Assembly (NCBI GenBank): GCA_900554985.1
Contig: USJQ01000037.1
Coordinates: 1-8,183 of the forward strand
Reading direction: 5' to 3'
From: an uncultured Collinsella sp.
GTDB taxonomy: Bacteria; Actinomycetota; Coriobacteriia; Coriobacteriales; Coriobacteriaceae
DNA length: 8,183 nucleotides
Shown here: positions 1 through 5,253 of the stretch, piece by piece
How positions within the stretch are numbered: position 1 is the first letter of the stretch
How the letters are laid out: every line of letters starts with the position of its first letter
Position numbers and translations under genes: made by a program
The notes under the pieces: generated by a model
Told to the model about the DNA's origin: nothing
Database searches by the model: none
The model's input: only the letters and a program-made list of their open reading frames with translations

Positions 1-677
1 AGTTCAAGGTTGACGCTAGCGTTGGTAAGCCCCAGGTTGCCTACCGCGCGCCCGCTGGTCCCGACGTCGAGAAGGCTGAGGGCAAGTTCGTCCGTCAGTC
101 CGGCGGTCGCGGTCAGTACGGCCACGCCGTCATCAAGCTCGAGAAGATGGAGGAGGGCTTCGGCTACGAGTTCGTCAACGCTATCGTCGGCGGCGTCGTG
201 CCCAAGGAGTACATCCCGTCCATCGATAAGGGCATCCAGGAGGCCCTGAACACCGGTGTTATCGCCGGCTTCCCGGTCCTCGACGTCAAGGTCTCCCTGT
301 TCGACGGTTCGAACCACGAGGTGGTCTCCGCCGAGGCCGCCTTTAAGATCGCCGGTTCCATGGCTATCAAGGACGCCCTCAAGAAGTCCGATCCGCAGCT
401 GCTCGAGCCGATCATGGCTGTCGAAGTCGAGACCCCCGAGCAGTACATGGGCGACGTTATGGGCAACCTCTCCGGTCGCCGCGGCAAGATCGAGGGCATG
501 GAGGATCGCAAGAACAGCAAGCTCATCCGTGCCAAGGTGCCGCTGGGCGAGATGTTCGGTTACGCTACCGACCTTCGCTCCCAGACCCAGGGCCGTGCAT
601 CCTACACGATGCAGTTCGACTCTTATGAGCCCGCGCCCAAGTCCATCGTGGACGAGGTCATGAGCAAGAACGCCTAA
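1..677 (+). CDS. fusA: Elongation factor G, C-terminal part (5' end outside window)
   Basis: EF-G is the GTPase that drives translocation of tRNA and mRNA on the ribosome, in the cytoplasm. Only the last 224 residues are visible; the frame begins at base 3 and stops at TAA 675-677. The GTPase domain is not in view. The fragment opens in domain IV with VGKPQVAYR and SGGRGQYGH (fragment residues 34-41), then [14 protein letters not shown]. Domain V follows, with [28 protein letters not shown] and the closing [15 protein letters not shown] and GRASYTMQF. All are hallmark EF-G segments, close to E. coli FusA. Codon use is strongly biased to C- and G-ending codons, as expected of a highly expressed gene. 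It lies 60 bases upstream of rpsJ and is probably co-transcribed with it. Paralogous EF-G-like proteins exist, but this context and conservation favour the main FusA. Confidence 0.97.
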   Translation, partial: FKVDASVGKPQVAYRAPAGPDVEKAEGKFVRQSGGRGQYGHAVIKLEKMEEGFGYEFVNAIVGGVVPKEYIPSIDKGIQEALNTGVIAGFPVLDVKVSLFDGSNHEVVSAEAAFKIAGSMAIKDALKKSDPQLLEPIMAVEVETPEQYMGDVMGNLSGRRGKIEGMEDRKNSKLIRAKVPLGEMFGYATDLRSQTQGRASYTMQFDSYEPAPKSIVDEVMSKNA

Positions 678-702
678 GTTCGAGCTCCCTGTTACGTAAT
701 CC

Positions 703-719
703 GCGAGAACATCTCTCGC
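703..719 (+). other. Small hairpin in the fusA-rpsJ spacer
   Basis: GCGAGA (703-708) and TCTCGC (714-719) form a perfect 6-bp stem with a 5-base loop, eight bases before the rpsJ ribosome binding site. No T-run follows, so it is unlikely to be an intrinsic terminator. It could be an RNA processing or mRNA stability element, or chance. I infer no specific function. Confidence 0.35.
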
Positions 720-726
720 ACTCTTT

Positions 727-731
727 GGAGG
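727..731 (+). promoter_or_regulatory. Ribosome binding site that sets the TTG start of rpsJ
   Basis: GGAGG lies six bases before TTG at 738-740. No ATG or GTG in the frame fits the S10 N-terminus, so this site supports the rare TTG start. Confidence 0.85.
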
Positions 732-737
732 TTTAAG

Positions 738-1046
738 TTGGCTACCCAGAAGATCCGCATTCGCCTCAAGGGCTATGATCACGAGGTCGTCGATCAGTCC
801 GCGAAGCTCATCGTCGAGACCGCTCAGAAGACCGGCGCTCGCGTTTCCGGTCCTGTCCCCCTGCCCACCGAGCGCAACCTGTACACGGTTATCCGCTCGC
901 CGCACGTGAACAAGGACTCCCGTGAGCAGTTCGAGATGCGCACCCACAAGCGCCTCATCGACATCCTCGACCCCACCTCGGGCACCGTTGATTCGCTTAT
1001 GCGTCTCGACCTTCCCGCTGGCGTCGACATCGACATCAAGCTCTAA
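738..1046 (+). CDS. rpsJ: 30S ribosomal protein S10 (NusE)
   Basis: S10 is a small-subunit ribosomal protein; as NusE it also joins the transcription antitermination complex with NusB and links to NusG. The 102-residue length matches the family (E. coli 103). Diagnostic segments in order are [29 protein letters not shown], the [13 protein letters not shown] loop, RTHKRLIDI and the end [18 protein letters not shown]. The start is TTG, chosen for the well-placed GGAGG six bases upstream and because the protein then begins [10 protein letters not shown] like its homologues. In many bacteria rpsJ opens the S10 operon (rplC, rplD and so on) or follows tuf. Here it follows fusA directly and ends in a terminator. 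Codon bias matches fusA. A 12-bp perfect palindrome, AGCGATATCGCT (1046-1057), begins at the last base of the stop codon. Confidence 0.98.
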   Translation: MATQKIRIRLKGYDHEVVDQSAKLIVETAQKTGARVSGPVPLPTERNLYTVIRSPHVNKDSREQFEMRTHKRLIDILDPTSGTVDSLMRLDLPAGVDIDIKL

Positions 1047-1067
1047 GCGATATCGCTCATAGCTTAC

Positions 1068-1108
1068 AGAGCCCCGCTGCCATTACGGTAGCGGGGCTCT
1101 TTTGTTTT
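1068..1108 (+). terminator. Intrinsic (Rho-independent) terminator after rpsJ
   Basis: AGAGCCCCGCT (1068-1078) pairs perfectly with AGCGGGGCTCT (1090-1100). The stem extends by one G-U and two G-C pairs to about 14 bp around the loop ATTAC (1082-1086). A T-rich tail, TTTTGTTTT (1100-1108), follows on the plus strand. It should end the fusA-rpsJ transcript. On the minus strand no T-run follows the stem, so it probably does not terminate the convergent birA transcript well. Confidence 0.95.
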
Positions 1109-1162
1109 GCATGATGGGTTTGGATCGCCGGGTAAGGCTGCCGAGCGGCTGGCTGTGGCGAC
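1109..1162. other. Short spacer between convergent rpsJ and birA
   Basis: These 54 bases separate the rpsJ terminator from the birA stop codon. I see no gene, and no hairpin with a T-run in the birA direction. birA therefore lacks a visible intrinsic terminator of its own and may end by Rho or run antisense into rpsJ. Confidence 0.5.
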
Positions 1163-1939
1163 CTACTCACTCAAGGGGCGCAATGACGCTTCCTCAAAAT
1201 GGAAGAATCGCAAGCCGTCTTCTGTTTCGATGCACGCACGACCAAAGCCATCGACCGTTTTAAAGATACCTCGCGCCAGCTCGTCACCGGCAGGGGAGCG
1301 GGCGATAACGTGCTTTCCAATCCAATTGAGGTGAGCGACATATTCGCCGTGGACGGGCGCGAGCGGTCCGGTGTTTTCTTCCATGGCGTTGAGGCGTTCT
1401 GCCCAGGCATCTACAGCGTCTATAACTGCGTGATAGACCTCATCGAGGAGTATGTCGACAGCAGGAACGTTCTCGTTAAGGTCCGAGAGACCGATTGCCG
1501 GCAGGCCGCCATCGGGCACCTCTTGGGGCGCATAGTTCACATTGACACCAATGCCACAGACGGCGAAAGGTTTGCCTTCGTTATCGCGTGCGGCCTCGAC
1601 CAGAATGCCGCCGAGTTTGCGTCCACGCGCGACCAGGTCGTTGGGCCATTTGAGGCCAATCTCGTTTGCAAGACCCTGTTTTTCGAGCGCCTCGAGCACC
1701 GCTAGGCCGCTGACGGCAGCAAGACCAGAGTACTTCGCAGGATTAACGCATGGACGCAGGACAATCGAAAGCAATAGGTTGCCGGCGGTTGAATCCCACT
1801 TGTGGCCGCGCCGGCCGCGTCCTGCTGTCTGAGCCCGGGCGGCAAGTCCTGTGCCGTGCGGCGCTCCCTGTTTTCCTGCTTCGAGCAGGTCATCGTTGGT
1901 CGATCCGGTTACGTCGACTATCGTTAATTTGGCATCCAT
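1163..1939 (-). CDS. birA: Biotin-[acetyl-CoA carboxylase] ligase, catalytic-only type
   Basis: The enzyme makes biotinyl-5'-AMP from biotin and ATP and transfers biotin to the lysine of biotin carboxyl carrier protein; accB, its likely substrate, is in the divergent operon. The protein has 258 residues. The catalytic domain begins at once: VTGSTNDDL (10-18), the biotin/adenylate loop GRGRRGHKW (40-48), KWPNDL with catalytic Lys97 (97-102), GGILVE (110-115) and GIGVNVN (129-135). A short C-terminal SH3-like domain follows, with ARGIFKTVDGFG and the end FEEASLR. There is no N-terminal helix-turn-helix, so it matches the class I ligases that do not bind DNA, unlike E. coli BirA (about 320 residues). 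The start is ATG at 1939 (minus strand), with AAGGAGG 11 bases upstream. The frame stays open 29 codons further, but that stretch covers the ribosome site and has no family similarity. Stop is TAG at 1163-1165. Confidence 0.95.
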   Translation of the reverse strand: MDAKLTIVDVTGSTNDDLLEAGKQGAPHGTGLAARAQTAGRGRRGHKWDSTAGNLLLSIVLRPCVNPAKYSGLAAVSGLAVLEALEKQGLANEIGLKWPNDLVARGRKLGGILVEAARDNEGKPFAVCGIGVNVNYAPQEVPDGGLPAIGLSDLNENVPAVDILLDEVYHAVIDAVDAWAERLNAMEENTGPLAPVHGEYVAHLNWIGKHVIARSPAGDELARGIFKTVDGFGRACIETEDGLRFFHFEEASLRPLSE

Positions 1940-1950
1940 AACGGCTGCTA

Positions 1951-1957
1951 CCTCCTT
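1951..1957 (-). promoter_or_regulatory. Ribosome binding site of birA
   Basis: On the minus strand AAGGAGG precedes the ATG at 1939 by 11 bases. The spacing is a little long, but this is the only strong site and it agrees with the protein homology start. Confidence 0.75.
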
Positions 1958-1981
1958 AATGAATAAGTGAATAACGCAATG

Positions 1982-1997
1982 GTGTCGAGAGAGACAC
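1982..1997. other. Weak inverted repeat in the birA leader
   Basis: GTGTC (1982-1986) and GACAC (1993-1997) could pair with a 6-base loop. It is short and may be chance. It would lie in the untranslated leader of birA or just upstream of it. I could not identify a convincing birA promoter. Confidence 0.2.
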
Positions 1998-2031
1998 AAT
2001 GTGAAGCCTTTGTCGCATTTGGACAATTTAA

Positions 2032-2047
2032 TGTTAACACGTTAACA
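2032..2047. promoter_or_regulatory. Operator-like palindrome, copy 1 (upstream of fabH)
   Basis: TGTTAACACGTTAACA has two perfect 7-bp arms, TGTTAAC and GTTAACA, around a 2-base centre. Perfect 16-bp symmetry in an intergenic region suggests a site for a dimeric repressor. It overlaps the candidate -35 of the fabH promoter. A second copy starts 48 bp downstream. The half-site TGTTAAC resembles known BirA half-sites of Bacillus, but those are separated by about 15 bases, not 2, and the BirA here lacks a DNA-binding domain. It does not look like the FabT or FapR consensus. The regulator is unknown. Confidence 0.75.
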
Positions 2048-2068
2048 ACGACTGAAATGCGCTATCCT
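2042..2068 (+). promoter_or_regulatory. Candidate promoter of the fab operon
   Basis: A possible -35 TTAACA (2042-2047, 5 of 6 to TTGACA) and -10 TATCCT (2063-2068, 4 of 6 to TATAAT) are separated by 15 bp, shorter than ideal. Transcription would start near 2075, giving a leader of about 40 bases. An alternative -35, TTGGAC (2019-2024), has no good partner -10. The main support is position: one operator-like copy overlaps the -35 and the other lies just after the predicted start. Confidence 0.4.
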
Positions 2069-2079
2069 CTCTTGGTCGA

Positions 2080-2095
2080 TGTAAACACGTCAACA
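2080..2095. promoter_or_regulatory. Operator-like element, copy 2 (fabH leader)
   Basis: TGTAAACACGTCAACA differs from copy 1 at only two of 16 bases. Both changes weaken the palindrome, leaving five of seven arm pairs. The match extends outwards: ATGTNAACACGTNAACAAC is shared over 19 bp (2031-2049 and 2079-2097) with only the two N positions differing. It lies between the predicted transcription start and the ribosome binding site. Two sites with centres 48 bp apart around a promoter would suit cooperative repression. Confidence 0.7.
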
Positions 2096-2099
2096 ACTC

Positions 2100-2108
2100 A
2101 AAGGAGGT
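2100..2108 (+). promoter_or_regulatory. Strong ribosome binding site that sets the fabH start
   Basis: AAAGGAGGT is fully complementary to the usual 16S rRNA tail. It is well placed for ATG 2114 and too close to the in-frame GTG at 2111. Confidence 0.9.
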
Positions 2109-2113
2109 TAGTG

Positions 2114-3073
2114 ATGGGTTTCACGATTCTTGGAACAGGCTCGGCGCTTCCCAAGCGCAGTGTTTCCAATGACGAGCTGTCCGAGTTCCTCGATACCTCG
2201 GATGAGTGGATTTTTACCCGCACAGGCATCAAGAGCCGTCATGTGTGCACCACCGAGTCGCTCGACGACCTTGCCGTGGCAGCGAGCGAGCAAGCGCTCC
2301 AGACGTCCGGAATCGATGCGAGCCAGCTTGATCTTATCGTCTGTTCGACGACGACGGGCGATCATCTCGTTCCTGCCGAAGCGTGCGCCATTGCTGAGCG
2401 CCTGGGTGCCACATGTCCTGCTTTCGACGTTTCGGCGGCCTGTGCCGGCTTCGTATTTGCGCTCGATGTCGCCGAGGGCTATATCACCCGCGGTCGTGCC
2501 GAGCGTGTGTTGGTCATTGCTGCCGAGCAGATGACGCGCGCGCTCGACTGGACCGACCGCGCCACCTGTGTGCTCTTTGGCGATGGGGCAGGCGCCGCGG
2601 TGATTGAGGCTGGGGGAGACAGCCCCCTTGCCGTTGAGCTTTCGACGGCGCCCGACGTCGAGACGTTGTGCGTTCCCGGTCTGGTCGGCACCTCGCCGTT
2701 TAAGGCCTCTGCAGATAGCGAGAGCGTGCTGTCCATGAATGGCCGCCGCGTGTTCAAGTTCGGCGTCAACGCCATCTGCGACACGGTCCATAAGCTTGCG
2801 AGCGATGCGGGCATTTCGGTCGAGGGCATCGACCATTTTGTATTCCATCAGGCTAACGAACGAATCCTGAGTCAGGCGGTCAAGCGCCTCGGCGTGCCAG
2901 GCGAGCGCGTGGTTCGAACGCTGCGCGAGACCGGCAACATTTCGAGCGCCTGCATTCCCTTTGCGCTTGACCGGCTGGCACGCACCGACGCACTGAATGC
3001 GGGCGATACCATCGCCCTCGTTGGATTTGGCGCCGGTCTGGATATAGGTGGCTATCTACTTCGTTGGAAGTAG
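2114..3073 (+). CDS. fabH: 3-oxoacyl-ACP synthase III (initiating ketosynthase)
   Basis: FabH starts fatty-acid synthesis by condensing an acyl-CoA primer with malonyl-ACP; its primer choice sets straight or branched chain starts. The protein has 319 residues, the usual length. The catalytic triad is visible: Cys110 in SAACAGF, His245 in FHQANERI and Asn275 in ETGNISSACIP. Trp32 and Arg36 (EWIFTRTGI) and Arg149 (TDRATCVLFGDGAGA) match the CoA-binding residues of E. coli FabH. I chose ATG 2114 over the longer open frame from 1967 because AAAGGAGGT ends six bases before it, homology begins at MGFTILGTGSALP, and the extra 49 codons would cover the promoter and both operator-like elements. The C-terminus reads GFGAGLDIGGYLL, where many FabH proteins have TWG after GGGL or GAGL. 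It is first in the operon and divergent from birA. Primer specificity cannot be told from sequence alone. Confidence 0.95.
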   Translation: MGFTILGTGSALPKRSVSNDELSEFLDTSDEWIFTRTGIKSRHVCTTESLDDLAVAASEQALQTSGIDASQLDLIVCSTTTGDHLVPAEACAIAERLGATCPAFDVSAACAGFVFALDVAEGYITRGRAERVLVIAAEQMTRALDWTDRATCVLFGDGAGAAVIEAGGDSPLAVELSTAPDVETLCVPGLVGTSPFKASADSESVLSMNGRRVFKFGVNAICDTVHKLASDAGISVEGIDHFVFHQANERILSQAVKRLGVPGERVVRTLRETGNISSACIPFALDRLARTDALNAGDTIALVGFGAGLDIGGYLLRWK

Positions 3074-3125
3074 TCGCACATAGGAAATAAAAACGCCCCT
3101 AGGGCACAAACAAAGGAGAACTACC
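3074..3125 (+). other. fabH-acpP spacer with an 8-bp palindrome
   Basis: This 52-base gap is the longest in the fab operon. It holds an A-rich stretch (3085-3093), then GCCC-CTA-GGGC (3095-3105, containing palindrome CCCTAGGG), then the acpP ribosome site AAAGGAG (3112-3118). No T-run follows the small stem, so it is not a clear terminator. A weak internal promoter (TTGGAA at 3064, A-rich -10 region near 3087) is possible but unconvincing. Processing or extra expression for acpP would make sense because ACP is needed in excess. Confidence 0.35.
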
Positions 3126-3362
3126 ATGGCAGATCAGAAGACCTTCGAGCGCGTTTGCGATGTTATCCGCGAGACCGCCGGTCTTGACGACGTCGAGATG
3201 AAGCCCGAGTCCACGCTCGAGGAGATTGGTCTCGACAGTCTGGGCACCGTCGAGATCCTCGTCGCCGTTGAGGACGAGTTTGGCATCCAGCTCGATACCG
3301 AGGAGAACCCCAAGACGGTCGGCGAGTTCGCCGATACGGTCGAGGCGGCATTGGAGAAGTAG
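3126..3362 (+). CDS. acpP: Acyl carrier protein
   Basis: ACP carries the growing acyl chain on a 4'-phosphopantetheine arm between the Fab enzymes. The protein is 78 residues and acidic, as usual. The attachment site is Ser38 in the motif GLDSLGTVEI, following TLEEI; helix II and the end VGEFADTVEAALEK fit the four-helix fold. AAAGGAG lies seven bases before ATG 3126. It sits between fabH and fabK, the place of acpP in streptococcal and clostridial fab operons. Its last codons overlap the ribosome site of fabK, which begins two bases after the stop, so the two are probably translationally coupled. The phosphopantetheinyl transferase (acpS) is not in this window. Confidence 0.96.
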   Translation: MADQKTFERVCDVIRETAGLDDVEMKPESTLEEIGLDSLGTVEILVAVEDEFGIQLDTEENPKTVGEFADTVEAALEK

Positions 3363-3364
3363 AG

Positions 3365-4309
3365 ATGCTCAAGACTCCTCTCTGCGATCTGCTCGGCATC
3401 GAAAAGCCCGTGTTCCAGGGCGGTATGGCCTGGATCGCCGACGCCTCGCTGGCGTCCGCAGTGTCCGAGGCGGGCGGCTTAGGGATTATCGCGGCCATGA
3501 ACGCCGACGCCAACTGGCTGCGCGACCAGATTCATGAGCTGCGCGCCAGGACGGATAAGCCCTTTGGCGTCAACGTCATGCTCATGAGCCCGTTTGCCGA
3601 CGAGGTCGCGCGGGTCGTGATTGACGAGCGGGTGCCGGTCGTCGTGACGGGTGCCGGCAATCCCACCAAGTACATGAAGGCGTGGAACGAGGCGGGCATC
3701 AAGGTCATCCCGGTCGTTGCCTCGGTGGCGCTGGCGCGCCTCGTGGCGCGTCGTGGAGCCACTGCCGTGGTTGCCGAGGGTACCGAATCAGGCGGCCATA
3801 TTGGCGAGACCTCGACGATGGCACTGGTGCCGCAGGTTGTCGATGCGGTCGATATTCCCGTGGTTGCGGCTGGCGGTATCGCCGATGGCCGCGGCGTGGC
3901 GGCCGCCTTTATGCTGGGCGCCGCCGGCGTGCAGGTGGGTACGCGCTTTCTGATCGCAGATGAGTGCACCGTATCGGAGCAGTACAAGGAGATGGTCCTG
4001 AAGGCCAACGACACCTCGACGCGTGCGACCGGCCGCTCGACGGGACACCCGGTGCGTGCCCTCAAGAGCCCCTTCACCAACGCCTACGCCAAGAGCGAGG
4101 CGGCGGGCGTAAGCGTCGAGGAGCTCGGGGCCATGGGCACGGGCGCCCTTCGCAAGGCCGCCAAGGACGGCAATTACGAAGAGGGCTCGTTTTTGTGTGG
4201 ACAGATTGCCGGCATGGTCAACGAGCGCCAAAGTGCACGTGAAATCGTTGACGACCTGGTCGATGGCGCCGAGCACGTCCTGAAGGGTGCGTGCGCATGG
4301 GTGGCGTAG
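3365..4309 (+). CDS. fabK: Enoyl-ACP reductase II, flavin-dependent
   Basis: FabK reduces trans-2-enoyl-ACP to acyl-ACP with NAD(P)H and FMN, the last step of each elongation cycle. The protein has 314 residues in a TIM-barrel of the FabK/nitronate monooxygenase family. It tracks S. pneumoniae FabK closely: PVFQGGMAW (15-23), KPFGVNVMLMSPF, TGAGNP (95-100), AEGTESGGHIG with the conserved His145, the flavin-phosphate loop AAGGIADG (168-175), VQVGTRF (189-195), and a GQIAGMV segment near the end. The plain nitronate monooxygenases also share this fold, but the operon position between acpP and fabD makes FabK the firm choice. Known FabK enzymes are insensitive to triclosan, which targets FabI. 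No FabI-type gene is in the window. GGAG at the acpP end serves as ribosome site. Its 3' end overlaps fabD by 13 bases. Confidence 0.94.
   Translation: MLKTPLCDLLGIEKPVFQGGMAWIADASLASAVSEAGGLGIIAAMNADANWLRDQIHELRARTDKPFGVNVMLMSPFADEVARVVIDERVPVVVTGAGNPTKYMKAWNEAGIKVIPVVASVALARLVARRGATAVVAEGTESGGHIGETSTMALVPQVVDAVDIPVVAAGGIADGRGVAAAFMLGAAGVQVGTRFLIADECTVSEQYKEMVLKANDTSTRATGRSTGHPVRALKSPFTNAYAKSEAAGVSVEELGAMGTGALRKAAKDGNYEEGSFLCGQIAGMVNERQSAREIVDDLVDGAEHVLKGACAWVA
4283..4287 (+). promoter_or_regulatory. Ribosome binding site deciding the fabD start inside fabK
   Basis: AAGGG lies nine bases before ATG 4297 and only three before the in-frame GTG 4291. The spacing favours ATG. Both starts lie inside the fabK coding region. 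Confidence 0.55.
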
Positions 4310-5223
4310 CGTTTCTGTTTGCCGGCCAGGGCGCCCAGCACCCCGCGATGGGCGTCGACCTGATCGAGGCATCGCCGGCCGCCGCCGAGGTGTTCGCCAT
4401 TGCCGACGAGGTGCGCCCGGGGACGAGCGAACAGTGCCGAAGCGCCTCCAAGGAGGAACTCTCGCAGACCGAGAACACGCAGCCGTGCGTGTTCGTTCAC
4501 GATCTGGCAGCGGCTGCCGCCCTGCGTGAGCGCGGCGTGGTACCTGCCGCCTGTGCGGGTTTTTCGCTTGGCGAGGTCGCCGCGCTCACCTTTGCGGGGG
4601 CGTTCGATACGCGAGCGGGCTTTGAGCTCGTGTGCGAGCGCGCGGCGCTGATGGCCGCGGCTGCCGAGCGCCATCCGGGCGGCATGCGCGCCGTCATCAA
4701 GCTCGATGCGGCGCAAGTCGAGAACCTGGCAAAACAGGCCGGCGAGGACTGCTGGCCGGTCAACTACAACAGTCCGCAGCAGACGGTTGTTGCCGGAGCG
4801 CCCGAGGCGCTGCAGGAGCTCGACGTCCTAGTAAAAGAGGCTGGCGGCCGCGCTATGAAAGTCGCGGTGTCGGGCGCATTTCATAGCCCCTATATGGCCG
4901 AGGCGACTGAGGGGCTGGCGACGTATATCCAAGCCGGCCACGCGCCGTCACCGCTGCTGATTCCGGTCATGGCAAACATGACGGCGGCGCCCTATCCGGC
5001 GGACCCGCGAGCGGCATCGGATGTCTTGGCCAATCAGGTGAGTCATGCCGTTCGTTGGGTCGACACGCTGCATACTCTGCAGAATCAGGGCATCGACACG
5101 TTTATTGAGGTCGGCCCTGGCAAAACGCTGTCGGGCCTGGTCAAGCGTACGCTGAGCGACGTTCGCGTGTATTCGTGCGAAACGGCCGAGCAGGTCGCAG
5201 CTATTGCCGACGAGCTCGCATAG
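4297..5223 (+). CDS. fabD: Malonyl-CoA:ACP transacylase
   Basis: FabD transfers malonate from CoA to ACP and so supplies the extender unit for FabH and FabF. The protein has 308 residues from ATG 4297; GTG 4291 would add two. Motifs are in order: FAGQGAQ (8-14), CAGFSLGE with nucleophile Ser90 (86-93), Arg115 in ERAALMAAA which would bind the malonyl carboxylate, NYNSPQQTVVAG, GAFHSPYM with catalytic His196, and EVGPGKTLSGLVKRT near the end. The nucleophile elbow reads GFSLG where E. coli has GHSLG. The start codon lies within the last codons of fabK (13-base overlap), which points to translational coupling and keeps transacylase and reductase output linked. A 9-bp-arm inverted repeat lies within the gene at 4473-4494. 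Confidence 0.95.
   Translation: MGGVAFLFAGQGAQHPAMGVDLIEASPAAAEVFAIADEVRPGTSEQCRSASKEELSQTENTQPCVFVHDLAAAAALRERGVVPAACAGFSLGEVAALTFAGAFDTRAGFELVCERAALMAAAAERHPGGMRAVIKLDAAQVENLAKQAGEDCWPVNYNSPQQTVVAGAPEALQELDVLVKEAGGRAMKVAVSGAFHSPYMAEATEGLATYIQAGHAPSPLLIPVMANMTAAPYPADPRAASDVLANQVSHAVRWVDTLHTLQNQGIDTFIEVGPGKTLSGLVKRTLSDVRVYSCETAEQVAAIADELA
4473..4494. repeat. Perfect inverted repeat inside fabD
   Basis: GAACACGCA (4473-4481) and TGCGTGTTC (4486-4494) form a 9-bp perfect stem with the 4-base loop GCCG. It falls in the codons for residues ENTQPCVF, in the region where FabD proteins carry a conserved TQP motif, so protein constraint may explain much of it. No T-run follows, so it is not a terminator. 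Confidence 0.5.
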
Positions 5224-5253
5224 TCCACAGGGCTGTAACCCGAAAGGAATGAC

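Noticed and set aside
1046..1057. The 12-bp palindrome AGCGATATCGCT after rpsJ as a regulatory site
   Set aside because: It is a single copy, overlaps the stop codon and sits before a terminator, with nothing to show a binding function.
1137..1153. A possible birA terminator hairpin near GCTGCCGAGCGGCTGGC
   Set aside because: The pairing needs a mismatch and a very tight loop, and no T-run follows on the minus strand.
1199..1705. A 168-codon open frame on the plus strand opposite birA
   Set aside because: It mirrors birA, whose ligase motifs are clear. The plus-strand product matches nothing I know and has no convincing ribosome site.
1940..2026. A 29-residue N-terminal extension of birA that might hold a DNA-binding domain
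   Set aside because: It is too short for a helix-turn-helix domain, looks unlike one, and covers the birA ribosome site.
2032..2047. A canonical BirA box
   Set aside because: The half-sites look similar, but BirA boxes have about 15 bases between half-sites while here there are two, and the local BirA lacks a DNA-binding domain.
1967..2113. A 49-residue N-terminal extension of fabH
   Set aside because: The frame is open but crosses both operator-like elements and the ribosome site, and the FabH family begins at the ATG at 2114.
2108..2848. A 246-codon open frame on the minus strand opposite fabH
   Set aside because: It is the antisense shadow of a well-supported gene, with no recognisable domain.
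4450..4459. A Shine-Dalgarno-like AAGGAGGAAC inside fabD
   Set aside because: No start codon lies at a usable distance downstream, and the bases simply encode Lys-Glu-Glu.
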